A stretch of 64,000 nucleotides of DNA from Variovorax sp. N23 (GTDB lineage Bacteria; Pseudomonadota; Gammaproteobacteria; Burkholderiales; Burkholderiaceae_C). The position numbers and the translations under genes were made by a program. Location of the stretch: positions 62,001-126,000 of the forward strand of contig NZ_JAOOPY010000016.1 of assembly GCF_025486315.1 (NCBI RefSeq), written 5' to 3'. Numbering within the stretch: position 1 is the first letter of the stretch; every line of letters begins with the position of its first letter. Under the pieces are notes generated by a model, which was not told the DNA's origin, searched no databases, and saw only the letters and a program-made list of their open reading frames with translations. Positions 52,601 to 60,118 of this stretch are shown piece after piece.

Positions 52601-52770
52601 ACACGCTGGGGCTGCGCGTGGTGGCCGAAGGCGTCGAAAGCGCCGAGGAAGCCGCGACGCTGAAGGCGGCGCACTGCGACGAACTGCAGGGCTATTTCTT
52701 CGGGCGGCCGATGCAGGCGCACGAAACCGCCGACTGGATCCGCCGACGCGCCCCGGTCGCCACGGCCTAG
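49630..52770 (+). CDS. Membrane GGDEF-EAL protein (cyclic-di-GMP turnover)
   Basis: A 1046-residue sensor with both halves of cyclic-di-GMP metabolism. Order: membrane helix at 18-38, periplasmic helical sensor of about 250 residues, second helix near 290-310, HAMP, two PAS-like regions (second at FEASTEGIMIIDAQRQILTVN), GGDEF domain and EAL domain. The GGDEF motif is intact (SRLGGDEFVIVL), with a product-inhibition site RPGD exactly five residues before it. The EAL domain keeps EALLRW, EITES, DDFGTGYSSL and the KIDQSF region, so phosphodiesterase activity is also likely. Which activity prevails is not known. Confidence 0.95.
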   Translation: MLQFLSRRLGRLSVARKLLLIYLLDLTAVIFISGILINEKFIAIDFGRKEQAGAAYIAQLRPTLMAVAGWRNAALATPQTLADTEQSFGADMQSAQANERFRQAVAALAAAPDRATARAALDKGRALVTRVGNQSNLILDPDLDSYYTMSLILLRFPELLELTSEMGARLHSLGAGELDVTESRTKYFILEGRVDAVAAAIASDYGEAFAASPGALQQRLDGPRAQLLASIDRFRAAARSAMINGTGELAPFEAAQQGLFASLDGAWGSAIVELNALLEARERGFFQRMWMHLGTALFLLLLILSAVFYVARQISRPLRGLSQVVDTVRRTGDHSLRARWNSGDEIGRLVLGFNDMLAQLDRERRAQQELAASARAAEAQRDLVAAIPIPLMVTAIPGHEVLSANPPAQEWLGGRQLDPWAAGLDPWVRARFFQGLADRGSVDEFEVCWHGGGVSSWAVLSARRLKYQGQDALLTAFTPISQLKLMEQRLELWSKVFEASTEGIMIIDAQRQILTVNRALCRLTGYESRELEGEKPQRLVAGEGAIFGDFWPLLDQRGAWQGEVLVRRRNGSNYPAWLVASVVREGPERVSHYIFASIDITERKRSEERIRFLALHDVLTELPNRSLCIERLGSAMQQARRDERRVGVVFIDLDRFKNINDSLGHHVGDALLRSAARRMVDAVRPGDTVSRLGGDEFVIVLADVADANEVRELVEARLLPAIRQPYHLHGAEIHVSCSVGIAMCPDDAQDIDSLMRQADVAMYQSKSGGRSMVHFFTPDMDARAQKRLQLESHLRHAIERDELSLCFQPRVQARTGALVGVEALLRWHNDELGPVSPAEFVPIAEESGQIVGIGSWVITQACAQLAAWRDQGLGTVPVSINVSALQLRDGDLTGVLRDAMLAHGVAPSSIEIEITESTLMDVAEQSLVQLHALKSLGVQLSIDDFGTGYSSLNYLNRFPIDKLKIDQSFVHDMLDDPTDLAIVRAIVGLGHTLGLRVVAEGVESAEEAATLKAAHCDELQGYFFGRPMQAHETADWIRRRAPVATA

Positions 52771-53726
52771 AAGTTCGCGGCCAGCGCCATCGCGGCCGAC
52801 AGCGTGACCAGCGCGAGCACGGTCGACACCACCACCGCCGCCGTCACCAGCTCCTCGGCCACCCGGTAGCGCTGCGAGAACAGGAAGGCATTGGCGCCGA
52901 TGGGCATCGCTGCGGCGACCACCATCACCGTCAGCGGCAGGCCGCGCACGCCCAGCAGCCAGCCGATGCCCGCCACCAGCAGCGGGTGCACCACGTTCTT
53001 CACCACGGCCAGCGCCAGCGCGCCACGCAGATGCGTGCCGACCGGCGTGAGCGCCAGCGTGATGCCGACCAGCACCAGCGCCACCGGGCTGAAGGCCTGG
53101 CCGAGCAGCATCAGCGGTTTGTCGACGGCTGCCGGCAGGGTCCACCCGGTCTGCGCGAACAGCAGGCCCACGATGATCGGCAGCGGCACCGGATGCAGCA
53201 CCGAGTTGCGCACGGCGCGGGCCACGGTCCACCCGATGGGGCGGCCCGCCGTGCCACTCGCCGCGCCATGCTCGCGCGCGACGATGAGTTCGATCAGCAG
53301 GGTCGCCGCGGTGATCAGCACCAGCGAATGCAGTGACACCAGGGTCAGCAGCACGACCAGCCCTGCCGGCCCGTAGGCCAGGTCGACCAGGGCCACGCCG
53401 ATGATCACCGTGTTGCTGAAGGTCGCCGTGATCGCGAGCACTGCCGCGCTGCGGCTGAGGCCCAGAAAGGCCAGCATGCCCGCGAAGATGACGCCCGCCC
53501 CCATGAAGTAGGCGGCGACCGGCCGCAGGCTCAGGTCCTCGACATGCACCGTGCTCATCGCGCGGAACAGCAGCGCCGGCGCCAGCAGCAGGAAGACCAG
53601 GTTGGACAGGTCCTTCACCGCATGGGCGCCGACCCAGCGGCGGCGCCCGGCGAAGTAGCCCGCGGCGATGAGAAGAACGACGGGCAGCAGCGCGGAAAGG
53701 ACGGGCGAATTCACCGCGGCGAGCAT
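52767..53726 (-). CDS. AEC family transporter (auxin efflux carrier type)
   Basis: Inner-membrane transporter of 319 residues with about ten hydrophobic helices, beginning SALLPVVLLIAAGYFAGRRRWV. The family includes plant PIN proteins and bacterial malonate or malate carriers; substrate unknown. The conserved AAMPIGANAFLFSQRY segment in the last third is characteristic. Its stop shares the palindromic CTAG with the stop of the convergent GGDEF-EAL gene, so the two coding regions overlap by four bases. Confidence 0.9.
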   Translation of the reverse strand: MLAAVNSPVLSALLPVVLLIAAGYFAGRRRWVGAHAVKDLSNLVFLLLAPALLFRAMSTVHVEDLSLRPVAAYFMGAGVIFAGMLAFLGLSRSAAVLAITATFSNTVIIGVALVDLAYGPAGLVVLLTLVSLHSLVLITAATLLIELIVAREHGAASGTAGRPIGWTVARAVRNSVLHPVPLPIIVGLLFAQTGWTLPAAVDKPLMLLGQAFSPVALVLVGITLALTPVGTHLRGALALAVVKNVVHPLLVAGIGWLLGVRGLPLTVMVVAAAMPIGANAFLFSQRYRVAEELVTAAVVVSTVLALVTLSAAMALAANF

Positions 53727-53759
53727 AGCGGCTCGCTGCGGTGAGATCGCCGTCGGGCG

Positions 53760-55853
53760 CTAGAAGCTTGCGCGCAGACCCACCTTGAGCGAGCGACCCG
53801 GCAATGGTGCCGCCGGATAGACCGTCGTGGTCAGGATCGACGTCGCGCTGTAGGCCAGCTTGTTGGTGATGTTGTCCAGGCGCGCATACCAGGTCAGCGT
53901 CGCGCCGGTCACCTTCATCCGATAGGCCAGTGCCGCGTTCCACAGCGTGTACCCGCCGGTCTCGCGCGTGCCGTCGGCCGGCACGCGGTGCTGCGCCGAG
54001 TAGCGGTCGAAGCCGAAGCGCGCAGTCCACGGACCGTCGCCGTAGGCCAGCGCCGCACCGACGCGCACCGGCGAGATGCGCGGCAGCGGTTCGCCGGTGT
54101 CGGTGTTGGTGGCGCGCACCAGGTCGCCGCGCCACTGCAGGTCGAGCGTGCCGCTGCGCGCCATCGCGGCGAAGCCCTCGTTGCCCAGCAGCCGCAGGTT
54201 GCCGCTGGCCTCGATGCCGGTGAAGCGGGCGCGCACGCCACCGTAGACATACTCGGCCAGCGTGCCCGCAGCGGCCGGGTCGGTCACGACCTCGCCTTCG
54301 CCATCACGCTGGACGCCGCTGGCGTTCAGGCCGATGTAGTTGCGAAAGCGCGTGACGTAGGCATTCACGCGTGCATTGTTCGGGCCGTTCTTCCACTGCG
54401 CGCCCAGGTCGAAGCCGATCGAGCGCTCCTTCTCGAGCGACGCGTCGCCCACCTCCCAGGCCGCGGTCGCGACGTGCGGGCCGTTGGCGAACAGCTCGTA
54501 GTCCTTCGGTGCCCGCTCGGTGTACGCGAGGTTCGACGTGAGCTGCCACTGCGGCGTGAGGTTGACCAGCGCGCCGAACGCCGCACTGTGCGGATTGAAG
54601 CTGCGTTCGCCCGTGGCAAAGCGCGTGATCGACAGGTCGTCGGGATAGCCGAGCGACTCGACCTTCACCTGCTCGGTGCGCGCACCGAAGCTCAGGCGTC
54701 CCCACGACGTGGCCAGTTCCTCGTGCAGGAACAGTGCGTTGGCGCGCGTGCGGCTGTGCGGCGCGAAGGCCTCCTCGCCGTCGGCCGAGAAGCGGCCGGT
54801 CTCGCTGGTGAAGCCGATCATGCCCTCGACGCCGCCGATCTTCTGGTGGCGCGCCTCGATGCGCAGGTCGTTGCTCATGTTGGCGAAGGTGGTGCCAGGA
54901 CTGCCGCCCTCGAACTCGGTGTGGCCGTAGTCGGTGTGGCCGAACTTGGCGTGGACGCTGCTGAAGAAGCCGCCCGGCCGCCACTCGCCTTCCAGCGCGT
55001 AGCGGTCGGACTTCATGCCGATCGTCACCTCGTCCTCGGCCACCGTGCCGTAGTCGCTGCGGTAGCTGCTGGCCGATGCGCCGATCCAGCCGCGGTCGAA
55101 GAACAGCGTGCCGCCGACCGCGCCGCCATGGGCGCTGTTCTGCGAATTGCAGATGCGGCGTGCCAGCCCGGGCGAACCGGGCTTGGCGCATTCGAGATCG
55201 ATCGGCACGCGCACGTCGTCCGACTTGCGGTCGAAGGCATCGACGTGCAGCGCGTAGCGGTCGTTGCCGCCTTCGAGCACCACGCCGCCGCTGCGCTCCT
55301 GGCTGCCGGTCGCATAGCCGAGGTCGGCGCGCCCGCCGAAGCCGTTGATCGGCTCGGTCGGGATGCGGTTGTCGATCACGTTGACCACGCCGCCCACCGC
55401 GCTGCCGCCGTACTGCAGCGCCGAGGGGCCGCGCAGCACCTCGATGCGATCGGTGACCAGCGCGTCGACCGGCACCGCGTGGTCGTAGCTCAGCGCCGAC
55501 GCGTCGGGCGCGCTGCCGCCGTTCTGCAGGATGCGGATGCGGTCGCCGTCCTGGCCGCGGATGATCGGCCGGCTCGCGTTGGGGCCGAAGTAGCTGCTGC
55601 TCACGCCCGGCACGCCGTCGAGCGTCTCGCCCAGCGTGGAGCGCGAACGCAGCATGAGCGTGTTGCCCTGCAGCGTCTCGGTCGGCGCGATCAACTCGGA
55701 CGCGCCGAGCGGGTTGCCGGTGACGGTGACCTCCTTGAGGCTGGGGGCCGGCACGACCGCATCGGCGGTCGTGGCGGTTTGCGCATGCGCGCTCAGGGCG
55801 ATGAAAGAAAAGGCGGCGGCGCCGACGGCATGCCGGCTGAAAGTGGAAATCAT
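53760..55853 (-). CDS. TonB-dependent receptor, ZnuD-like
   Basis: Outer-membrane receptor of 697 residues with a signal peptide (SFIALSAHA-QT), a TonB-box-like LKEVTVTG, a plug domain and a 22-strand barrel ending LKVGLRASF. The plug segment PIIRGQDGDRIRILQNGG, then ASALSYDHAVPVD and GGSAVGGVVNVIDNRIP, is the signature of the ZnuD zinc-receptor group rather than of siderophore receptors. A Cys pair (DLECAK, RRICNS) occurs in an extracellular-loop region; the His cluster of Neisseria ZnuD is not seen. ATG 55853 puts the signal peptide at the start. It follows a small His-rich membrane protein and msrA, and no Zur-type palindrome was found upstream. Confidence 0.82.
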   Translation of the reverse strand: MISTFSRHAVGAAAFSFIALSAHAQTATTADAVVPAPSLKEVTVTGNPLGASELIAPTETLQGNTLMLRSRSTLGETLDGVPGVSSSYFGPNASRPIIRGQDGDRIRILQNGGSAPDASALSYDHAVPVDALVTDRIEVLRGPSALQYGGSAVGGVVNVIDNRIPTEPINGFGGRADLGYATGSQERSGGVVLEGGNDRYALHVDAFDRKSDDVRVPIDLECAKPGSPGLARRICNSQNSAHGGAVGGTLFFDRGWIGASASSYRSDYGTVAEDEVTIGMKSDRYALEGEWRPGGFFSSVHAKFGHTDYGHTEFEGGSPGTTFANMSNDLRIEARHQKIGGVEGMIGFTSETGRFSADGEEAFAPHSRTRANALFLHEELATSWGRLSFGARTEQVKVESLGYPDDLSITRFATGERSFNPHSAAFGALVNLTPQWQLTSNLAYTERAPKDYELFANGPHVATAAWEVGDASLEKERSIGFDLGAQWKNGPNNARVNAYVTRFRNYIGLNASGVQRDGEGEVVTDPAAAGTLAEYVYGGVRARFTGIEASGNLRLLGNEGFAAMARSGTLDLQWRGDLVRATNTDTGEPLPRISPVRVGAALAYGDGPWTARFGFDRYSAQHRVPADGTRETGGYTLWNAALAYRMKVTGATLTWYARLDNITNKLAYSATSILTTTVYPAAPLPGRSLKVGLRASF

Positions 55854-55932
55854 GGGTTGCGGACTCGTTGAAGCAATGGAAGGCCGGCCGCAGCCCTTCA
55901 CAGGGCGCAGCCAGACGAATGACCAGAGGAAT

Positions 55933-56328
55933 TCAGCGAGTCAGCGGTGGGCCACGCGCATCGAACAGCGAGACCCAGCGGGCGAGTGCTTCGCCCAGGA
56001 AGTAGTGGAACCGCGCCATCGGCAGGGCGATGGGCAGCACCACGAGGGGAACGGACAGCGCCGCGGCGCCACCGGCGAGCTGGTCGTACAGCCGGCAGTC
56101 GGCCTCGGCATGGTGGCTGCCGAACAGCCCCAGCAGACCCCGATGCATCTCGACGAACGACGTCGCCGCGACGGGCGACGCCGACTCCGCGTGCGAATGC
56201 GCCGCGGCCAGCGGCGCAGGGAGGTGCAGCACCCGGTGCATCAGCCCGAGCGTGGACGCCAGCCACAGCGAGACCGCCAGGGCGATCAGCAATGGCGCGC
56301 GGTACACGGCGGTGCGGGCGAACTGCAT
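55933..56328 (-). CDS. Small His-containing membrane protein next to the ZnuD-like receptor
   Basis: I do not recognise this 131-residue protein. A hydrophobic helix at about residues 12-30 is followed by His-rich stretches (MHRVLHLP, AAAHSHAES, GSHHAEADCRLYDQLAGG) and a second hydrophobic part (LSVPLVVLPIALPMARF). It resembles the DUF2946 style of small metal-linked proteins beside TonB receptors in Pseudomonas and Burkholderia: two membrane helices flanking a His/Cys loop that could bind zinc or copper in the periplasm. It begins 10 bases after the msrA stop and ends 79 bases before the receptor start, so it is probably part of a receptor operon. Confidence 0.6.
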   Translation of the reverse strand: MQFARTAVYRAPLLIALAVSLWLASTLGLMHRVLHLPAPLAAAHSHAESASPVAATSFVEMHRGLLGLFGSHHAEADCRLYDQLAGGAAALSVPLVVLPIALPMARFHYFLGEALARWVSLFDARGPPLTR

Positions 56329-56338
56329 AGGCTTCGGC

Positions 56339-56899
56339 TCAGTCCTTCACACGCGCAGCGAAGGTCTTCTGGAACTTCTCGACCTTGGGCCCCACCACGA
56401 AGGCGCAGTAGCCCTGGTTGGGGTGGTTCACGAAATAGTCCTGGTGGTAGGCCTCGGCCGTCGAGTAGTTCGCCAGCGGCAGCACCTCGGTCACCACCGG
56501 CGCGCGGTAGGTGCCGCTGTCGGCGATCTCGCGGATCACGTCCTCGGCCACCTGCTTCTGGCGGTCGTCCAGGTAATAGATGCCGCTGCGGTACTGCGTG
56601 CCGACGTCGTTGCCCTGCCGGTTCAGCGAGGTCGGGTCGTGCACGACGAAGAAGATCTCGAGGATCTCGCGCAGCGAGATCTGCGCCGGGTCGAAGACCA
56701 GCTTGACGACCTCGTTGTGCCCGGTGCGGCCGGTGCAGACCTGCTCGTAGCTCGGGGCGATCGTCTCGCCGTTGGAATAGCCCGATTCCACGTCGACGAT
56801 GCCGCGCACCCGGTCGAACACGGCCTCGGTGCACCAGAAACAGCCGCCCCCGAGCACGATGGTATCGGTGGTGGATGCGGGGCCGGCGGTGGTTGTCAT
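56339..56899 (-). CDS. msrA: Peptide methionine sulfoxide reductase MsrA
   Basis: Repairs oxidised methionine (S-epimer of the sulfoxide), cytosolic. The catalytic motif GGGCFWCTEAVF lies near residue 18 of the 186-residue product, with the resolving residues GYSNG and TGHNEVVK downstream. It lies first in a minus-strand row with the His-rich protein and the TonB receptor, 10 bases before the next gene. The ATG at 56899 is preferred to a TTG at 56911. Upstream is the divergent TetR promoter region. Confidence 0.94.
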   Translation of the reverse strand: MTTTAGPASTTDTIVLGGGCFWCTEAVFDRVRGIVDVESGYSNGETIAPSYEQVCTGRTGHNEVVKLVFDPAQISLREILEIFFVVHDPTSLNRQGNDVGTQYRSGIYYLDDRQKQVAEDVIREIADSGTYRAPVVTEVLPLANYSTAEAYHQDYFVNHPNQGYCAFVVGPKVEKFQKTFAARVKD

Positions 56900-56937
56900 G
56901 GTCGGTTCCAAAACGCGAAGCCCGCTATTGTCGCGGC

Positions 56938-56986
56938 TTGACGCACCGGATACGGGTCACTACATTACTAACCCGCCAGTCATTAA
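56938..56986 (+). promoter_or_regulatory. Promoter and candidate TetR operator before the tetR-pcm-tolC group
   Basis: TTGACG (56938-56943), 17 bases, TACATT (56961-56966) is a good sigma-70 promoter. Right over its start lies the imperfect palindrome TTACTAAC-N6-GTCATTAA (56965-56986), six of eight arm positions symmetric. It is between msrA and the TetR gene, so the TetR protein may repress its own gene here. Confidence 0.55.
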
Positions 56987-56991
56987 CGCCG

Positions 56992-57669
56992 ATGCCCCGC
57001 CTCATCACCGACAAGCTGTGTCCGGTCCGCGCCAAGCGCGAACGCCGGAAGGAGGCACGCCCCGGCGAACTGATCCAGGCCGCGCTCGAGCTGTTCGTCG
57101 AGAAGGGCTTTGCGGCGACGCGCTCCGAAGAGGTGGCCGCCCGGGCCGGGGTGTCGAAAGGCACGCTCTTCCTCTACTTCCAGAGCAAGGAGGATCTGCT
57201 GCGCGCCGTGATCACCGAGAACCTCGCCGGCCGCTTCCCGGAATGGAACGAGGAATTCGAGGCCTTCGAGGGCAGCACCGCCGACATGCTGCGCTACTGC
57301 ACCCATGTCTGGTGGGAACGCGTGGGTGCCACGCCGGTCTCGGGCCTGACCAAGCTGATGCTCAGCGAAGGCAACAACTTCCCCGAACTCGCCGCCTTCT
57401 ACCAGCGCGAGGTCGTGATGCCCGGCCAGGCGCTGATGCGGCGCATCCTGCGGCGCGGCATCGAGCGCGGCGAGTTCATCGCGGTGGAGGTGGACTACGC
57501 CATCCACGCCGTGCTCGCGCCGATGATCTTTCTGTTCCTCGTGCGGCACAACGCGAGCTGGATCGAGGAAGGCCTGGCGCTCGACCCGCAGACGTACATC
57601 GCGACCCAGACCGAGATCGTCATCCGCGGACTGTCCCGCAACCCGCCGCCCTTGCCGCACGGCACCTAA
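56992..57669 (+). CDS. TetR/AcrR family regulator
   Basis: A 225-residue repressor. The N-terminal helix-turn-helix is typical (ALELFVEKGFAATRSEEVAARAGVSKGTLFLYFQSKEDLL) and the C-terminal part is a variable ligand-binding dimer domain (PVSGLTKLMLSEGNNFPELAAFYQREV). The ATG at 56992 begins PRLITDKLCP; the longer frame overlaps the msrA region and the promoter. It precedes pcm, a rhodanese and tolC on the same strand, so it may control outer-membrane channel expression in response to a toxic compound. A candidate operator lies just upstream. Confidence 0.92.
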   Translation: MPRLITDKLCPVRAKRERRKEARPGELIQAALELFVEKGFAATRSEEVAARAGVSKGTLFLYFQSKEDLLRAVITENLAGRFPEWNEEFEAFEGSTADMLRYCTHVWWERVGATPVSGLTKLMLSEGNNFPELAAFYQREVVMPGQALMRRILRRGIERGEFIAVEVDYAIHAVLAPMIFLFLVRHNASWIEEGLALDPQTYIATQTEIVIRGLSRNPPPLPHGT

Positions 57670-57711
57670 AATCATGGGTTTGCCCGAGCCCACCAGGAAA
57701 AGAGAAATTCC

Positions 57712-58389
57712 ATGAACACCCCCGCCTCGCAGGAGCGCCTGCGCTTCAACATGATCGAGCAGCAGATCCGCCCCTGGGACGTGCACGACCCCCAGGTCCT
57801 CGAACTGCTCGCCGAGATCCATCGCGAGGACTACGTCCCGGCCGCGCACCGCGCCCTGGCCTTCTTCGACATGGAGCTGCCGCTGGCCGACGGCGCCGAG
57901 CCGGGCCAGGTGATGCTGGCCCCGAAGGTCGAGGCGCGCATCCTGAACGACCTGCACGTGCAGAAGCATGAATGCGTGCTGGAGATCGGCACCGGTTCGG
58001 GCTTCATGGCCGCGCTGCTCGCCCACCGCGCGGCGAAGGTGCTGACGCTGGAGATCGACGCCACGCTCGCCGCACGCGCCACCGAGACGCTGCGCCGCAA
58101 CGGCGTGACCAACGTCGAGGTGCGCCACGCCGACGGCGCCCAGCCGCTGCCCAGCGGCCCGACCTTCGACGTCATCGTGCTGAGCGGCTCGGTCGCGCGC
58201 GTGCCGCAGAACCTGCTGGGCTCGCTGAACATCGGCGGCCGGCTGGTCGCCATCGTCGGCGACGAGCCGATGATGCGTGCCCATTTCGTGACGCGCGTGA
58301 GCGAAGGCAAGTGGGAAACCACGCAGCCCTGGGACACCATCGCGCCCCGCCTGCTGAACTTCCCCGAGCCCTCGCCGTTCCGCTTCTGA
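57712..58389 (+). CDS. pcm: Protein-L-isoaspartate O-methyltransferase family protein
   Basis: SAM-dependent methyltransferase of 225 residues. The SAM-binding motif is VLEIGTGSGFMAALLAHRAAKV near residue 90, followed by motif II-like FDVIVLSGSVARVPQNLL and the C-terminal GGRLVAIVGDEP. The N-terminus RLRFNMIEQQIRPWDVHD is typical of the betaproteobacterial Pcm-like group next to tolC. Whether it repairs isoaspartyl residues, as Pcm does, or another substrate is not settled for this group. Its stop overlaps the rhodanese start (TGATG). Confidence 0.85.
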   Translation: MNTPASQERLRFNMIEQQIRPWDVHDPQVLELLAEIHREDYVPAAHRALAFFDMELPLADGAEPGQVMLAPKVEARILNDLHVQKHECVLEIGTGSGFMAALLAHRAAKVLTLEIDATLAARATETLRRNGVTNVEVRHADGAQPLPSGPTFDVIVLSGSVARVPQNLLGSLNIGGRLVAIVGDEPMMRAHFVTRVSEGKWETTQPWDTIAPRLLNFPEPSPFRF

Positions 58390-58727
58390 TGGTCGACCAG
58401 GTCCGCCCCACCGATCTGGACGCCTGGTTCGCCCAGGACAGCGCCGCCGCGCCCGTGCTGCTCGACGTGCGCGAGCCCTGGGAGCTGCAGACGGCCAGCG
58501 TCGCGCCGCAGGGCTTCGCGCTGGTCGCGATTCCGATGAACGAGATTCCCGCCCGCCTGGCCGAACTCGATCCCGCAGCGCGCGTCGCCTGCCTGTGCCA
58601 TCACGGCGCACGCAGCCAGCGCGTGGCGGCCTTCCTGAGCCAGAACGGCTTCGGCGATGTGGCGAACGTGGCCGGCGGCATCGACGCCTGGTCGGCCAGC
58701 CGCGACGCCGGCGTACCGCGCTACTGA
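58389..58727 (+). CDS. Rhodanese-like domain protein
   Basis: Single-domain sulfurtransferase-fold protein of 112 residues. The active-site loop is CLCHHGARSQRVA with the Cys, and the domain begins with PVLLDVREPWE, the conserved D-V-R-E. The ATG overlaps the pcm stop (TGATG). The same order pcm-rhodanese-tolC is widespread in Comamonadaceae, but the functional reason is not known. No N-terminal targeting signal, so cytosolic. Confidence 0.9.
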   Translation: MVDQVRPTDLDAWFAQDSAAAPVLLDVREPWELQTASVAPQGFALVAIPMNEIPARLAELDPAARVACLCHHGARSQRVAAFLSQNGFGDVANVAGGIDAWSASRDAGVPRY

Positions 58728-58747
58728 CCCTCTCCCCCAAGGACCGC

Positions 58748-60118
58748 ATGCCCCTGCCCCGGCTTCTTCCTCTTGCAGCCGTGATGGCAGCCGCATGCGT
58801 GACGAGCGTCCACGCCCAGAGCCTGCTCACTCTCTACGAAGCGGCGCGCGACTACGACGCCACCTACCAGGGCGCACGCGCCCAGTACGACGCGAGCCTG
58901 ACGCGGGCGGCGCAGGCCAAGGCGGGCGTGCTGCCGCAGGTGGGGCTGCAGGGGAACGTGTCGCGCACCAACCTCGACATCGACGTGATCTCGGGTGCGC
59001 CGCCCTCGTCGGGGCCGCGCGACTACACCACGCAGACGGTAGGCGTGAACGCCACGCAGCCGCTGTACCGGCCGGCCGCCTGGGCCGCCTACGAGCAGGG
59101 CAAGCGGCAGGCCGAGATCGCCGAGACCGTGCTCACGACCGCCGAGCAGGACCTGATCGTGCGCGTGAGCCAGGGCTACTTCGACGTGCTCGCCGCGCAG
59201 GACACGCTGACGCTGGTGCGCGCGCAGAAGGCCGCCGTGGCCGAACAGCTCGCCTTCGCCAAGCGCAACTTCGAGGTCGGCACCTCGACCATCACCGATT
59301 CGCGCGAGGCGCAGGCGCGCTACGACCTGGTGGTGGCGCAGGAGATCGCCGCCGAGAACGACCTGCAGGTCAAACGCCTCGCCCTCGACCAGCTGGTGGG
59401 CCGCACCGGCAGCGCGCCGCTGCCGCTGGCCACCGCCGCCACCCTGCCCGCACCGTCGCCCACCGACATGAACGCGTGGGTGGCACAGGCCGAGGCCGTG
59501 CACCCGGCGATCCGCCAGGCCCGGCTCGGCCTCGACGTGGCGGGGCTCGAAGTGCAGAAGGCCGAAGCCGGCCACAAGCCGACGATCGATGCGCAGGTGG
59601 GCTACAACCTGACGCGCTATCCGCAGGGCACCGCCACCACGACCGTGGGCACCTACGCCCGCGGCCCGAGCATCGGCGTGGTGTTCAACATGCCGCTCTT
59701 TGCCGGCTTCGCCACCGAGAACCGCATCCGCGAAACGCTGTCGCTCGAAGAGCAGTCGCGCGCCACGCTCGAATCGACACGCCGCAGCGTGACCCAGGCC
59801 ACGCGCGCGGCCTACCTCGGCCTGATCTCCGGTGCCGGCCAGGTGAAGGCGCTGGAAGCCGCTGAGGCGTCGAGCCAGAGCGCGCTCGAGGCCAACCAGC
59901 TGGGCTACCAGGTCGGCGTGCGCATCAACATCGACGTGCTGAACGCGCAGAGCCAGTTGTTCCAGACCAAGCGCGACCTCGCGCTGGCGCGCTACAACGT
60001 GCTGCTGGGCCACCTGAAGCTGCGCCAGGCCAACGGCACGCTGGTGCCGACCGACCTGCAGCCGGTCAATGCCACGCTGGGCACCGCGCCCGCGCCCACA
60101 CTCACCCCGCCACGCTGA
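58748..60118 (+). CDS. tolC: TolC family outer membrane channel protein
   Basis: Outer-membrane exit duct for type I secretion and RND/MFS pumps, 456 residues. The signal peptide ends near VHA-QS, and the mature protein begins LLTLYEAARDYDATYQGA, typical of TolC proper rather than NodT-type lipoproteins. Two homologous halves with GYFDVLAAQDTLTLVRAQKAAVAEQL and NQLGYQVGVRINIDVLNAQSQLF are visible. It ends in a Pro-rich tail and converges on waaA. It lies 20 bases after the rhodanese gene in the TetR-linked group. Confidence 0.93.
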   Translation: MPLPRLLPLAAVMAAACVTSVHAQSLLTLYEAARDYDATYQGARAQYDASLTRAAQAKAGVLPQVGLQGNVSRTNLDIDVISGAPPSSGPRDYTTQTVGVNATQPLYRPAAWAAYEQGKRQAEIAETVLTTAEQDLIVRVSQGYFDVLAAQDTLTLVRAQKAAVAEQLAFAKRNFEVGTSTITDSREAQARYDLVVAQEIAAENDLQVKRLALDQLVGRTGSAPLPLATAATLPAPSPTDMNAWVAQAEAVHPAIRQARLGLDVAGLEVQKAEAGHKPTIDAQVGYNLTRYPQGTATTTVGTYARGPSIGVVFNMPLFAGFATENRIRETLSLEEQSRATLESTRRSVTQATRAAYLGLISGAGQVKALEAAEASSQSALEANQLGYQVGVRINIDVLNAQSQLFQTKRDLALARYNVLLGHLKLRQANGTLVPTDLQPVNATLGTAPAPTLTPPR

